A stretch of DNA of 64,000 bases, from the NCBI GenBank assembly GCA_965153355.1, contig OZ231126.1, positions 36,828,001 through 36,892,000 on the forward strand. The letters are read 5' to 3'. Under the pieces are notes generated by a model. The model was not told the DNA's origin. It saw nothing but the letters and a program-made list of their open reading frames with translations, and made no database searches. Source of the DNA: Flaccisagitta enflata (lineage: Eukaryota > Chaetognatha > Sagittoidea > Aphragmophora). Below, in pieces: positions 1 through 12,200 of the stretch (position 1 is its first letter; every line of letters begins with the position of its first letter). The position numbers were made by a program, and so were the translations under genes.

Positions 1-993
1 CCTTATTTGGCGATAGTCCATTTTAAGCAAAAATGAGAGTTTTTATAGTGAATTTTTCTCAAATTTCAGGTATTTTTGGAGGATTTTAGGGTATTTTCAT
101 TTTGTTTACATGTTTATATGCTAGTCTAACAAAAAAAATTAACAAACAAGCTGAAAATTACAAATCTGATACTAGCAAGATACTCTTATAAGGGGGAGAC
201 AATAACCCGAGTCTAAAATATAAAGGGATTTTTAGGATTTTCAAAGTCATCACGACTGTAAAAATGCAAGCACCTGGCTGATTTTTGGTATATACCCTCC
301 TTGACTATTGTACTTTGATAAGAAAAAAAATTAGGGCTGAAATGCCTCCAAAGGAACCAGTTTACCACCCACACCTACCACCACATCCTCGATTATGACC
401 GTTTTAGGGCTCAACAACCAAAAATCTAACTTCAATATGTTGAAAAAATGAATTTTCCTGGGGTGTCCTGTACTTGGGTAGTGCTCATTGGATGTCTCTG
501 AAGGGATTTAGGCTAAAAAATCAAAATCCATGAATTTGTTTTCTCACAATATTGTCCACAAGCAAACTCCACCTATTTTTGACTAATTTGCTTTTTTAAT
601 TCATCCTACCCAAATTTGAGGTCTTTACACCCTTATCCATCCATCTCAGTCCAAAAATCATTTTGATCTATCCCTAAGCATTTCATCTTAGGGGCCTACT
701 AAAACCTAACCACCCTACTATACCTCTGAGTTCACAATAACATCTTTTGTTTAGTAGTTCCTACCCTGTGACGAGAAGAGGTCGCAAGGGGTGTTGTCTC
801 CCGCCTTATTAGAGGGGGGCACCTCACATTTTTTCAAAAACTATTCTGGAACAATAAAAAACTGAAAAAATGAGACTTTGGAATAGTGAAAAACCAAATC
901 AGGGCCATTTAGTAGGTATATCATAGCCTACACAAGTCAGAAATAGCTTGAAAAACACTCATTTTGACCTTATTTGGCGATAGTCCATTTTAA
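1..993. repeat. Satellite array, left part (about 965 bp unit)
   Basis: This stretch is one full unit of the satellite seen again at 9215-17397, plus the first 28 bases of the next unit. Landmarks such as GCGATAGTCCATTTTAAG, the stretch CCACATCCTCGATTATGACC and CCCTGTGACGAGAAGAGG occur in the same order as in the right-hand array. The array presumably continues left of the window. No open frame longer than about 90 codons is kept between units, so it is not coding. Confidence 0.93.
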
Positions 994-1013
994 GGAGTGA
1001 ATGTCATTATGTA

Positions 1014-1775
1014 GCATTACCAATAAATGTTAATAAGGATGTGAGGGTACGTTCAAGTTGTGTCAAAAGTCAATCCAGGATCAAATATGTTTTTTTGGTG
1101 TTTATACGAAAAAATATCCTTTATAAGCCACGGGTTAGGTTGGAAACATTTTTTTTGTGACAGATGTCATGAAAGTGTCGATTACCAATCATGTACAGTA
1201 AAGAATCATTCAGCAGTATGGAATAACCGAGTTTCACTGTAAAAGCATCGAGGTAAAAATGAAGCTGTAAAAAGCAAGATTACGACACCTCTTGTTTACA
1301 GCGTAAGTTTCAGACTGCTAGTGAGAGCCGTCTGGTAACAAATGACAGCTGAAGTTTGCGTGGTTCCTACTGAGGCTGATCATGTAATGATTCTCATATA
1401 GTAAAGAATCTCTTTGGATCAATCACAAGCTGAATCACCTTGTTTGTAAACAAAAAGTCTCCATGACGATCACTGACGCTTTCGTAGATCTTGCTTATAG
1501 AAGCTTTTGCTCCGCAAACGCATAAGAGTTTTTTTTTCAAAGAAGAATTTTTTTTTTTACGAAGGTAGTAGTAACGAAACTCAACCAGTGAATCCCATGC
1601 AGATGCAGTGAATGCACAACTTTGGCGTCTGATTTGATAAAGGAACGGATTAACGCCGATTGCATGTACAGCAGCAAATGCGTTTGTCGGACAACGCAAA
1701 GAATCAATAATTCTCCCAACCTTCAAACCCCCCGGGTGCACCTGGTAATCTCTAGTAGAAAAATGTGAGATTAAT
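1014..1775. other. No gene recognised
   Basis: Unique-looking sequence inside the TTAA-flanked segment. Short open frames exist on the minus strand (to about 164 codons, running into the minisatellite at 1776) but show no recognisable domain. Confidence 0.5.
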
Positions 1776-2046
1776 ACCCGAGCAATACCCGAGCATACCC
1801 AAGCATACCCAAGAAATACCCTAACAATACCCGAGTAATACCCGAGCAATACCCAGGCAATACCCAAGCAATACCCGAGCAATCCCAAGCGATACTAAAG
1901 CAATGCCAAAGTAATACCCGGGCATACCCGAGCATACCCGAGCATACCCAAGTAATACCCTAACAATACCTGAGCAATACCCGAACAATACCCAAGCAAT
2001 ACCCGAGCAATACCCGAGCATACCCAAATACCCGAGTATACCCCGG
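1776..2046. repeat. Minisatellite, AATACCCGAGC-type unit
   Basis: About 25 imperfect copies of a 9-11 bp unit, variants of ATACCCGAGC, ATACCCAAGC and ATACCCTAAC. On the minus strand it reads as GYCSGIARVLL-like repeats, which are a by-product of the unit and not a protein. Confidence 0.92.
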
Positions 2047-2711
2047 GTTTTAATCTCACCTCAGATTACGTGGTGGGGTGGAACTCTGAGTGCCCAGACA
2101 AGTACACCTGGGGCCGATACATCGAAGACATCGAGATTGAGACCTTGAGCCCAAGGAGCTAGGAGCCCCGAGACTCGGCCTGTAGCCCAGGCTGTCTAGG
2201 GTGAACGCTGAGCCCGCCAGAGACGGTGGAGATCTGTCAGAAAGGGGTTCGGTGCTCAAGCCACCACCCTCCCCAAAGGGTGAGCCAAACGAGTGAACTA
2301 ACATTACATAACAACATCACTACAACCCTTTGACAACCCTCGAACTCGATTGTACATTTAAATTCTGTTTGTTCCCTTTATTCCCCTTCATTTCCATGTC
2401 CACGACCCCGGGGACGTCCACGAGGCTGAACAACAACGCCAGCAACCGTCAACGACCCCATCCGAGTCAACCACATCAGCTGGAAGCCTCCAAACCGGTC
2501 CAACATAGCTCAATCTTCTCGTCGACGTCCGCCATCGACGAACGGCTTCAACGAGCTGCTACGGCCGTCGTTCCTAACCGAATCGTCTGAGAATCGACCA
2601 CGGCATCCCCAGACGTCCCCACGACCACCCCCAACCGTCATCAGCTGTCCGATGACTCGAGAACATCGAAATTCCCGCGATCGAAGCGACAATCTTCGAG
2701 CGGTCATTTAA
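2047..2711. other. GC-rich, CpG-rich stretch without a recognised gene
   Basis: Base composition is clearly more GC- and CpG-rich than the surroundings. A plus-strand frame at 2330-2590 (86 codons, S/T/P/Q-rich) is open but matches no family I recognise. Together with the following 182 bp repeats it looks like a fragment of a different element or an old gene. Confidence 0.4.
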
Positions 2712-3215
2712 CAACATCGCGACGACGAACTTGACGAACCGCTGCGATCGAATGCGCAAGGGGATTTGGCTGAAAATCGGTATGGACCTTCTCCAACGTC
2801 ACGACTAACAACCCTGAAAGTTTCAACCCTCGGAGGCAACGGGAAGGTCGCAAGCGGAACGACTAAAGCGACGACCGCCGAGTTGACATAGACGAACATC
2901 GCGACGGCGACTTTGACGAGCTGCTGCGACCAAATGCGCGGGGGGATTTGGCTGTAAATCGATATCAACCTTCCTCAACATCCCAACTAACACTCCTGTA
3001 AGTTTCAACTTTCGGAGGCAACGGGAAGGTCGCAAGCGGAACGAACAAAGCGACAATCGCCGAGTTGACATAGACGAACATCGGGACGGCGACTCTGACG
3101 AGCTGCTGCGACCGAATGCGTGAGGGGATTTCGCTAAAAAACGATATCAACCTCAGCACCACGACTACCATCTCTATTTATTTCAACGTCTGGAGGCGAC
3201 GGGAAGGTCGGTAAG
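2712..3215. repeat. 182 bp tandem repeat, about 2.8 copies
   Basis: Shared landmarks recur 182 bp apart: GACGAACATCGCGACGGCGAC at 2891 and a close variant at 3073, and GGAGGCAACGGGAAGGTCGC near 2831 and 3016. Copies differ by scattered substitutions. The unit is not a multiple of three and stops occur in each frame. It is strikingly GC-rich and CpG-rich. Confidence 0.85.
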
Positions 3216-3224
3216 GAGTCAGAA

Positions 3225-3325
3225 CTCCGCTTGCCCCGCTCATGAAAGAGGACCAATGGACCAATAGATCGTCAGACTGACAAACGGTCAAAGCCTGTTA
3301 TAGAGTTGCGCGACTGAAAAACATG
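3225..3325 (-). repeat. CGCGAC-hairpin dispersed repeat, degraded copy
   Basis: In the minus direction the sequence starts AGTCGCGCAACTCTATAA, then CAGGCTTTGACCG and a run of short CCGT/CTGT-like words. This matches the head of the repeat seen complete at 37883-38115 and 51074-51245. The 3' part (TGTATCCGGCCTTGTT) is missing. Confidence 0.6.
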
Positions 3326-3574
3326 AGTAATAGAGAGACAGAGATGGACGTAAAATGACAGCCAGACCGAGTTTGAGAGAGAGACACAGGGACAGAATTA
3401 CACAGATGGAAATAACAAACACGCAAATCGACAAACAGAGAAACAATGACAAAATATGTTTCGTTCTATGTAGGCAGCGCTCATCTTACGAAGTAAAGAT
3501 CTACTTAATTTGATGCAGTTAGCGGGATTAAACATGCACTGCAGCAATGTACATAATGGTAAAGACCTGTTTAT

Positions 3575-4043
<469 letters not shown>

Positions 4044-4061
4044 AGTATGAATGTTCGTCTA

Positions 4062-4269
4062 ACGACCTTAAAAATTTCTAAAGGCAATTTCTAAGGTTTT
4101 CTCTTCATTTCTCTTTATGTCTCTTTGTCTCCTCATGTCTCTTATATCTCTTAAGTCTCTTTTGTCTCTTATGCCTTTTTTGTCTCTTTTGTCTTTTTTG
4201 TCTCTTTTTTCCCCGTTATGTCTCCTATATATATCCTATGTCTGTTATTTCTCTTTTGTCTGTTTTTTC
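4062..4269. repeat. CT-rich dispersed repeat (ATGTCTCTT words), copy 1
   Basis: The start AAAATTTCTAAAGG..AATTTCTAAGGTTTTCTCTTCAT and the following ATGTCTCTT/TTGTCTCTT words are repeated at 47462-47720 with the same lead-in. This marks a dispersed repeat and not an isolated simple-sequence tract. Confidence 0.7.
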
Positions 4270-4349
4270 TTTTATGTCTCTTATTGCTCCATTCTAAATA
4301 TTCATCTTTATCGCTACATGAGTACAAAGATAATTAACTGTTGCATGAA
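4270..4349. repeat. 80 bp perfect direct repeat, left copy
   Basis: Identical to 4865-4944 over 80 bases, beginning TTTTATGTCTCTTATTGCTC and ending ACTGTTGCATGAA. The two copies flank 515 bp of unrelated sequence. Confidence 0.93.
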
Positions 4350-4864
4350 GAGAAATTTATAAAAAAACCTCAGTAACCAGGCTTGCGTGTACCTCAATAT
4401 GTCCCATTTTCAGTGAAACATGAATTTTGAGCCACTTCCCCTTACTAGTGCTAAGCCAGCATATGAAAGTAAATGTTTAAGAAAAGCGCTTTCTCTCATA
4501 AACTTGGTGAAAAAAGGGTTGGAGTGTCCATCAATGCCTTTCTTGATTTTTTTACTTGTATCACACATGAATGATGATCCACAGAAAAAATTTCAAAAAT
4601 CATTGCAGCATAAGACCTCAAGTCTTTTAAAAATCGGGGAAACATTGTTTTTCATGTGTTTTTTACTTTATCAAAGTCCTTAATGAATGAGGGCTTGAAA
4701 TGAGACAAATGCATGAACTCATGAGTCAAATCATAGCTGTGGCGCTGTAGACTTATGTCCACTTTGATGGGTCGAACAAATCTAGACAAAAGACGCAGAA
4801 TTTCTCTTTATATGTTAAGTAGTCAAGGCGCACAGAAAGTGCCTATTTACTGCACTCTTTTTTT
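4350..4864. other. 515 bp segment between perfect 80 bp direct repeats
   Basis: No terminal inverted repeats, poly(A) tail or protein signature is visible. An 87-codon plus-strand frame (4420-4683) lacks recognisable motifs. The perfect flanking repeats indicate a recent insertion or a template-switch duplication. Confidence 0.5.
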
Positions 4865-4944
4865 TTTTATGTCTCTTATTGCTCCATTCTAAATATTCAT
4901 CTTTATCGCTACATGAGTACAAAGATAATTAACTGTTGCATGAA
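4865..4944. repeat. 80 bp perfect direct repeat, right copy
   Basis: Second identical copy of 4270-4349. Confidence 0.93.
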
Positions 4945-4964
4945 AAGTAACCTAGATGGACATT

Positions 4965-5100
4965 TTTAGTCGCGGACACGAAACTCTAGAACTTGCCGTG
5001 TTGGTCCGTCCGTACCAAATTTTGTTGAATTGGGTGCGGTTTCCGCATTACGGCCCCTGCCCAACCGTCCGCGACCGTGTATCCGGCCTTGTTAGGATTG
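4965..5100 (+). repeat. CGCGAC-hairpin dispersed repeat
   Basis: Head AGTCGCGGACACGAAACTCT, a TTGGTCCGTCCGT tract, then the conserved end CCCCTGCCCAACCGTCCGCG and GTGTATCCGGCCTTGTT. Both ends are present but the middle is short. The right arm of the head hairpin has mutated. Confidence 0.8.
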
Positions 5101-5304
5101 CATTGCATTCTGTCTCCAGATCTCTGCCAGGCATCACGCATTTCCGACAGCGCAATGGAACGCAACCCTACATGGTAGCAAAGTCCGTTTGGCCATAAGT
5201 TCAATGTTTCATAACAGATTCAATCGGATACAAAGAAGCTCTGTAGATGAGGACAAGAATATGAGCCTCCAACGCATTTTAGGTGGTGTCGCTATCGCGC
5301 TGCC

Positions 5305-5365
5305 TGTGTCCGTGTCTGTCTCTGTCGAACCCTGTCTCTCTCGGTCTCTCTCTCTCTCTCTCGGG

Positions 5366-5428
<63 letters not shown>
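5305..5428. repeat. Compound microsatellite (CT)n and (AC)n
   Basis: CTGTGTC and CTCTCT words pass into a long AC run (about 5375-5428). Confidence 0.95.
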
Positions 5429-5432
<4 letters not shown>

Positions 5433-5634
5433 AAAAAATGACGCACAATAACAAGGCCATCGGACCAATGCTGCGTAAGTCAGCACTCTAAGAGGTCATA
5501 ACAGATAGACAGACCAGAATTTCCAAAATGCTCTTATAGCTCTGTGAATAAGCTGTCTACTATTCCAATTTTATTTTAGAATGTTCATATGTAAATAATG
5601 TGGAAGATATCCCCAAAAACAATTTTGTTACAGC

Positions 5635-5700
5635 TGGACTGATGGACGGACATATGAAAAAAAAAAGTGGCTGATAGTCGCGTAGCATGTAGCTGTAAAT
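5635..5700 (-). repeat. CGCGAC-hairpin repeat, truncated head
   Basis: The stretch GGACGGACAT...AGTCGCGTAGCATGTAGCTGTAAATT resembles the head of the minus-oriented copy at 18235-18470 (AGTCGCGTAGCACGCGATTATAAATT). Only the head survives. Confidence 0.45.
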
Positions 5701-5873
5701 TCTGGTTTTGTATCAATCTCTACAAGGTTTTGCGCCAACTTGGGGTCAACGATCAGGATAATGAATGACGTTCAGGGAAAAAACTTGCTGGACGTCCTAC
5801 TCGATCGGAAGATTCTAGCAGACAAAATGCTGAAGGAGAAATAAGAGACCTCCCATGTGATTCCGGTCCTGTA

Positions 5874-6468
5874 CTACCTTGGAAATAAGTTTAGCATCAA
5901 AATGAGGCCAGTTCATCTATCGCCTCTAGAATGGTACAAGAAAACATGTTCAAACAGTTCTCACATTTCAAAGGTATCCTCCCAATATCCACTGCTCATT
6001 TTTACCCAGCATCGATTTCAAGGCTTTGAGTTATTAAGATGGCGTAACTTGTCACCTTTACACCATTAATAAAGTGTTATTCTTCAGCCCTTAATTGGCG
6101 TAGCGGTTCCCTAATGCCATTCTTTTATTCAAGTGACCAAACTTTGGTCAGATTAAGATCCATAATTGCCAGGCCAACCGGGAGGAGCTCGGTGCTGGGG
6201 AATTGCGTGAAGTCCCCAGGTTCTGGAAGCTGCTGGCACATCGAGTAACATGTAAACGAATCATTGTATTGCAAATCGTGACGGTAGTGCCGGTTTTTAC
6301 GTTTTCCGCTGTAACTTTTGAATCGCTTGCTTCAGTAATCTCCGGAAGGTCACATTGGAAAGATGTTCACGTGTAGATCATTTTAGTCGATTTTTTATGG
6401 ATTCGCTAGAGATTAGTGCTTTTCACTTATTCTCACTGAACTTGATGCTAAACTTATTTCCTAGGTAG
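5874..6468. mobile_element. MITE of 595 bp, 27 bp terminal inverted repeats
   Basis: The left end (5874-5900, starts CTACCTTGGAAATAAGTTTA) and the complement of the right end (6442-6468, starts CTACCTAGGAAATAAGTTTA) match at 26 of 27 bases. The left end follows TA; the right flank is AA, so a TA duplication, if any, has decayed. A second member at 33432-34041 has related ends and a similar size. No transposase is present. TA targets suggest Tc1/mariner mobilisation. Confidence 0.75.
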
Positions 6469-6494
6469 AACAACATTTGCACAGAACAATCCAT

Positions 6495-7329
6495 AGGTCG
6501 AAAAAAATGGTCAAAACTCCTGACCTGGGAAAAAGTCTTTTTTGATGCATTAGCTATCAATTTATAGCTAAAATGAAAAAATCGGCTTGGAAATTTGGAA
6601 TTCAAAGCTTAAAGATAGCAAAAATGAAGCATTTTTATATATTTTTTATATCAGAAATTAGGATTGTAGCTTCAAGCTGTTTAAAAAATATCTGAAAAGT
6701 GTGGCAATAGTTGCTGTAATAATGCTTTTACCTATTTGGTAAGTTTAGAGGGTTATTTTATAGATAAAAACTAAAAAAACTATTTCAAACTATCAAATTA
6801 ATTTTTTTTTCAGCCTATTTTCATAATTACTTCTTTAAAATTCTTGAAGACTATGAAAAGTGTATAAATATTGTTGAGATACACATGCTGGAATATAATC
6901 CAGCTAAGTGTATAAATATTGTTGAGATACACATGCTGGAATATAATCCAGCTAATTTCAAGAAATATTTGATAGATTAGAGCTTAGAAACAGTAAAGAA
7001 TAACAAAAACTAACTAACTAACTAACTTTACAACAGTTTTTGGCATTTTTTTGTTTTGATTATTGGAAAATCGCTCTAAACAAACTGAAGTAGGCAAAAG
7101 CATTAGTTCAACCACTGTAGCCAAACTTTTCATACATTTCTACATACTTTTAAAAGCCATGAATATAATTTCTAATCTAAAATATGCTTAAAAATGCCCT
7201 TTTTGGCTATTAATAGACCATCAATTGTATATTTCCAAGTAGATTTTTTTATTTTTACCATTAATCAATAGCTAATGAATCAAAAAAGACATTTCCCTAG
7301 GTCAGGAGTCTTGACCATTTTTTTAGACC
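6495..7329. mobile_element. Fold-back element of about 830 bp
   Basis: The arm 6495-6745 and the complement of 7085-7329 align over about 240 bp with scattered differences, for example AAAAAAATGGTCAAAACTCC against AAAAAAATGGTCAAGACTCC, and TCTTTTTTGAT(G/T)CATTAGCTAT. The spacer holds the 48 bp tandem duplication. It is non-coding and directly follows the MITE at 5874-6468. Confidence 0.75.
6859..6954. repeat. Perfect tandem duplication of 48 bp
   Basis: Two identical adjacent 48 bp copies beginning AGTGTATAAATATTGTTGAG, inside the loop of the fold-back element. Confidence 0.95.
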
Positions 7330-7398
7330 CAGGGTTTGTTGCTGGACGCCGTGGTAAACATATACTGCATACAGGTATGTGTACTTGAATGCGTACAG

Positions 7399-7399
<1 letters not shown>

Positions 7400-7480
<81 letters not shown>

Positions 7481-7505
7481 AGTGTGTGTGTGTGTGTGCG
7501 TGTGT

Positions 7506-7594
<89 letters not shown>
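7400..7594. repeat. Compound microsatellite (GT)n-(GA)n
   Basis: About 40 GT units, a short ACAGTG break, then about 42 GA units. Confidence 0.97.
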
Positions 7595-8320
7595 GCTAAA
7601 GGCTCTCACTGCATCATCCGTAGTATATTATATATCATATTATATGCTATATAGTATGGTAGAAATAAAATTTGATTATGTTTGCTTGATTTTTATTATT
7701 CAACTTCTTTATCTTTCAAACACAGATTCGACTCAACAGCAGAAGAAAGGTGGAAAACCTGCATAAAGGTCTGCTGGTGGCTAACATGGTAGCGTACATC
7801 GCGGCGACGTCGTTGCGGCAACGGCGGTTATAATGGAGCCGCCAACAATATATTCAGACTGGCTTTGAATAACTTGCGATGTATTTGATTATTTTGAAAA
7901 TTTTAACACTATTCTGGTTTTTTTCTAATGAATCATCATTAAGATATTCTCATTTTTTTTTCTTGTCACAAAAGAATAAATAAATACTGACAGATTATTT
8001 CGTCCTGAGTGTGACGAAAGAACTTATCATTCAAGCATGTCAATGTGCTGTGTATGTGGAGAGAAGTGCCTTTGATAAGCGTCTGAATAGTTTGCAGTCA
8101 TAAATGGTAGGAGAGTCTGTTCAGGGAACTGTACACAGTCATTGGACAATACACATTAGGTAGAGAACTTACCCTGTTGGTTTTGATCCAGCCAACTGAT
8201 ATTGAAGAGAATGCTGTAAACATCTGATCAGTAAAATTACAGCTGGCTGTAATGCTATAAAATCAGTAAAAATCTAATTTTCATGAAATAGAATGTGACT
8301 AGCAGTTTCATCCTTAAAAA
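7595..8320. other. No gene recognised
   Basis: AT-rich unique sequence with no open frame above 60 codons. Confidence 0.5.
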
Positions 8321-8452
8321 AATTCTGAGAAGTTTGATATGTCACATTTAATGTTTTCTTTAACCTTGCACAATAATGAAATCAAACTTTGATACAATTT
8401 TTCATTTCTATGTAAAAGTATATAATGTGATATATCAAACTTCTCAGAATTT
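8321..8452. repeat. Hairpin of about 130 bp
   Basis: Left arm AAATTCTGAGAAGTTTGATA(T)GTCACATT pairs with the right arm AATGTGATATATCAAACTTC with one mismatch; the loop is about 72 bp. The inner part (AAGTATATAATGTGATATATCAA) resembles the palindromic element at 60175-60595, so it may be a distant relative. Confidence 0.7.
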
Positions 8453-9194
8453 CATCAAGATTATTAATTTATTAATCTGCCAGTCAAATTCTCTGTGGTG
8501 AAAGTGGGATTTTTGCCAATTTGTAGCATAACAGCCTGCTATCCTTTCAACAACCAAGTACTGTATAACGTATTTTGTCTATTTGTAGTAGGTTAGATCA
8601 AAGTCAATGGAGTGATTTCTCTACTTAATCTGTTTTGTCTACTGACTGTACATGCGTTTTTGCTCCATGAGTTAGCTCTTTTACTTCCAGTTTCAGCCAG
8701 CAAGGCAGTAAAAAGTGAGATGCATTCATAGAAGCATTTTTAGCTCTGTTGACTTCCGGTTCAGCCAGCCAGGCAGGGGAAAGGCCAGTTTTGGTATATA
8801 TGGTTTTATCTGCATCTAACTGCAGATTTAACCGACTTGAGCAATGAATGGATACCTTTGGGGCACGTAGCAGAAGTCTGTCAGGTCTGTCTGCTCTGGC
8901 TGACTCGGATCACGTGATCACATATACATGCTCTTATTTGTAGTTCATGTCTGTGAAATTCCAACTTTTGTTACAAATAGCGGCATTTTCTTGGTATAGA
9001 AAGAGGCAATAAAAAATGACCATAGGGTAGATTGTACCCCATAGACTAAACCGAATGGCCTTGGCAATCATGAACCTTTTGTTGATCTCTCATGTCCAAA
9101 CTATTCATATTAGAGAGGAGGTCCCTTATTGATGGGTAAGTGTAGTACGTCTGGACACATTCAAAGAGGGTCAGACTATTTGTTTCCTAAATTA
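8453..9194. other. No gene recognised
   Basis: Unique AT-rich sequence up to the right end of the TTAA-flanked segment. AGTTGACTTCCGGTTCAGCCAGC-like text occurs twice nearby (about 8685 and 8750) as a weak duplication. Confidence 0.4.
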
Positions 9195-9214
9195 TATATG
9201 AGGAAAGTCACCCC

Positions 9215-12200
9215 TTAAGCAAAAATGAGAGTTTTTATAGTGAATTTTTCTCAAATTTCAGGTATTTTTGGAGGATTTTAGGGTATTTTCATTTTGTTTA
9301 CATGTTTATATGCTAGTCTAACAAAAAAAATTAACAAACAAGCTGAAAATTACAAATCTGATACTAGCAAGATACTCTTATAAGGGGGGAGACAATAACC
9401 CGAGTCTAAAATATAAAGGGATTTTTTAGGATTTTCAAAGTCGCATCACGACTGTAAAAATGCAAGCACCTGGCTGATTTTTGGTATATACCCTCCTTGA
9501 CTATTGTACTTTGATAAAAAAAAAAATTAGGGGCTGAAATGCCTCCAAAGGAACCAGTTTACCACCCACACCTACCACCACATCCTCGATTATGACCTTT
9601 TTAGGGCTCAACAACCAAAAATCTAACTTCAATACGTTGAAAAAATGAATTTTCCTGGGGTGTCCTGTACTTGGGTAGTGCTCATTGGATGTCTCTGAAG
9701 GGATTTAGGCTAAAAAAATCAAAATCCATGAATTTGTTTTCTCACAATATTGTCCACAAGCAAACTCCACCTATTTTTGACTAATTTGCTTTTTTAATTC
9801 ATCCTACCAAATTTGAGGTCTTTACACCCTTATCCATCCATCTCAGTCCAAAAATCATTTTGATCTATCCCTAAGCATTTCATCTTAGGGGCCTACTAAA
9901 ACCTAACCACCCTACTATACCTCTGGGCTCACAATAACATCTTTTGTTTAGTAGTTCCTACCCTGTGACGAGAAGAGGTCGCAAGGGGTGTTGTCTCCCG
10001 CCTATTAGCTAAAAATAGCCTCACATTTTTTCAAAAACTATTCTGGAACAATAAAAAACTGAAAAAATGAGACTTTGGAATAGTGAAAAACCAAATCAGG
10101 GCCATTTAGTAGGTATATCATAGCCTACACAAGTCAGAAATAGTTTGAAAAACACTCATTTTGACCTTATTTGGCGATAGTCCATTTTAAGCAAATGAGT
10201 TTTATAGTGAATTTTCCTATAAATTTCAGGTATTTTATATTTTGGTATTTTCATTTTGTTTACATGTTTGCTAGTCTAACAAAAAAATTAACAAACAAGC
10301 TGAAAATTACAAATCTGATACTAAGCAAGAACTCAATAAGGGGGAGACAATAACCTGAGTCTAAAATATAAAGGGATTTTTAGGATTTTCAAAGTCGCAT
10401 CACGACTGTAAAAATGCAAGCACCTGGCTGATTTTTGGTATATACCCTCCTTGACTATTGTACTTTGATAAGAAAAAAAAATTAGGGGCTGAAATGCCTC
10501 CAAAGGAACTAGTTTACCACCCATGCCACCTACCACCACATCCTCACATGACCGTTTTAGGCTCAGTCAAACCAAAAAATCTAACTTCAATATGTTAAAA
10601 GAATTTTCCTGGGGTAATTTTACTTGGGCAGCTCACTGATGTCTCTGGCTGGATTTAGGTTATGCAAACAAAATCCATGAATTTGTTTTCTCACAATATT
10701 GTCCACAAGCAAACTCCAACTATTTTTGACTAATTTGCTTTTTTAATTCATCCTTCCCAAATTTGAGGTCTTTACACCCTTATCCATCCATCTCAGTCCA
10801 AAATCATTTTGATCTATCCCTAAGCATTTCATCTTAGGGGCCTACTAAAACCTAACCACCCTACTATACCTCTGAGTTCACAATAACATCTTTTGTTTAG
10901 TAGTTCCTACCCTGTGACGAGAAGAGGTCGCAAGAGGGTGTTGTCTCCCATGATTAGAGGGGGGCACCTCACATTTTTTCAAAAACTATTCTGGAACAAT
11001 AAAAAACTGAAAAAATGAGACTTTGGAATAGTGAAAAACCTAATCAGGGCCATTTAGTAGGTATATCATAGCCTACACAAGTCAGACACAGCTTGAAAAA
11101 CACTCATTTTGACCTTATTTGGCTATAGTCCATTTTAAGCAAAAATGAGAGTTTTTATAGTGAATTTTTCTCAAATTTCAGGTATTTTTGGAGGATTTTA
11201 GGGTATTTTCATTTTGTTTACATGTTTATATGCTAGTCTAACAAAAAAATTAACAAACAAGCTGAAATTTACAAATCTGATACTAGCAAGATACTCTTAT
11301 AAGGGGGGAGACAATAACCCGAGTCTAAAATATAAAGGGATTTTTTAGGATTTTCAAAGTCGCATCACGACTGTAAAAATGCAAGCACCTGGCTGATTTT
11401 TTGTATATACCCTCCTTGACTATTGTACACTTTGATAAGAAAATTAAATGAAATGCCTCCAAAGGAACTACGCTCCAGTACTGCATCTAGCACTCCCCAT
11501 GAGTAACTCATTTTAGTGCCCAACAACCAAAAACTAATCTCAATATGTTGAAAATGAATTTCCTTGGGGTGTCCAATGGGTAGTGCTCATTGGATGTCTC
11601 TGAAGGGATTTAGGCTAAAAAATCAAAATCCATGAGTTTGTTTTCTCACAATATTGTCCACAAGCAAACTCCACCTATTTTTGACTAATTTGCTTTTTTA
11701 AATCATCCTGCCCAAATTTGAGGTCTTTACACCCTTATCCATCCATCTCAGTCCAAAAATCATTTTGATCTATCCCTAAGCATTTTATCTTAGGGGCCTA
11801 ATAAAACCTAACCACCCTACTATACCTCTGGGCTCACAATAACATCTTTTGTTTAGTAGTTCCTACCCTGTGACGAGAAGAGGTCGCAAGGGGTGTTGTC
11901 TCCCGCCTATTAGAGGGGGGCACCTCACATTTTTTCAAAAACTATTCTGGAACAATAAAAACTGAAAAAATGAAACTTTGGAATAGTGAAAAACCAAATC
12001 AGGGCCATTTAGTAGGTATATCATAGCCTTCACAAGTCAGAAATAGCTTGAAAAACACTCATTTTGACCTAATTTGGCGATAGTCCATTTTAAGCAAAAA
12101 TGAGAGTTTTTATAGTGGATTTTTCTCAAATTTCAGGTATTTTTGGAGGATTTTAGGGTATTTTCATCTTGTTTACACGTTTATATGCTAATCTAACAAA

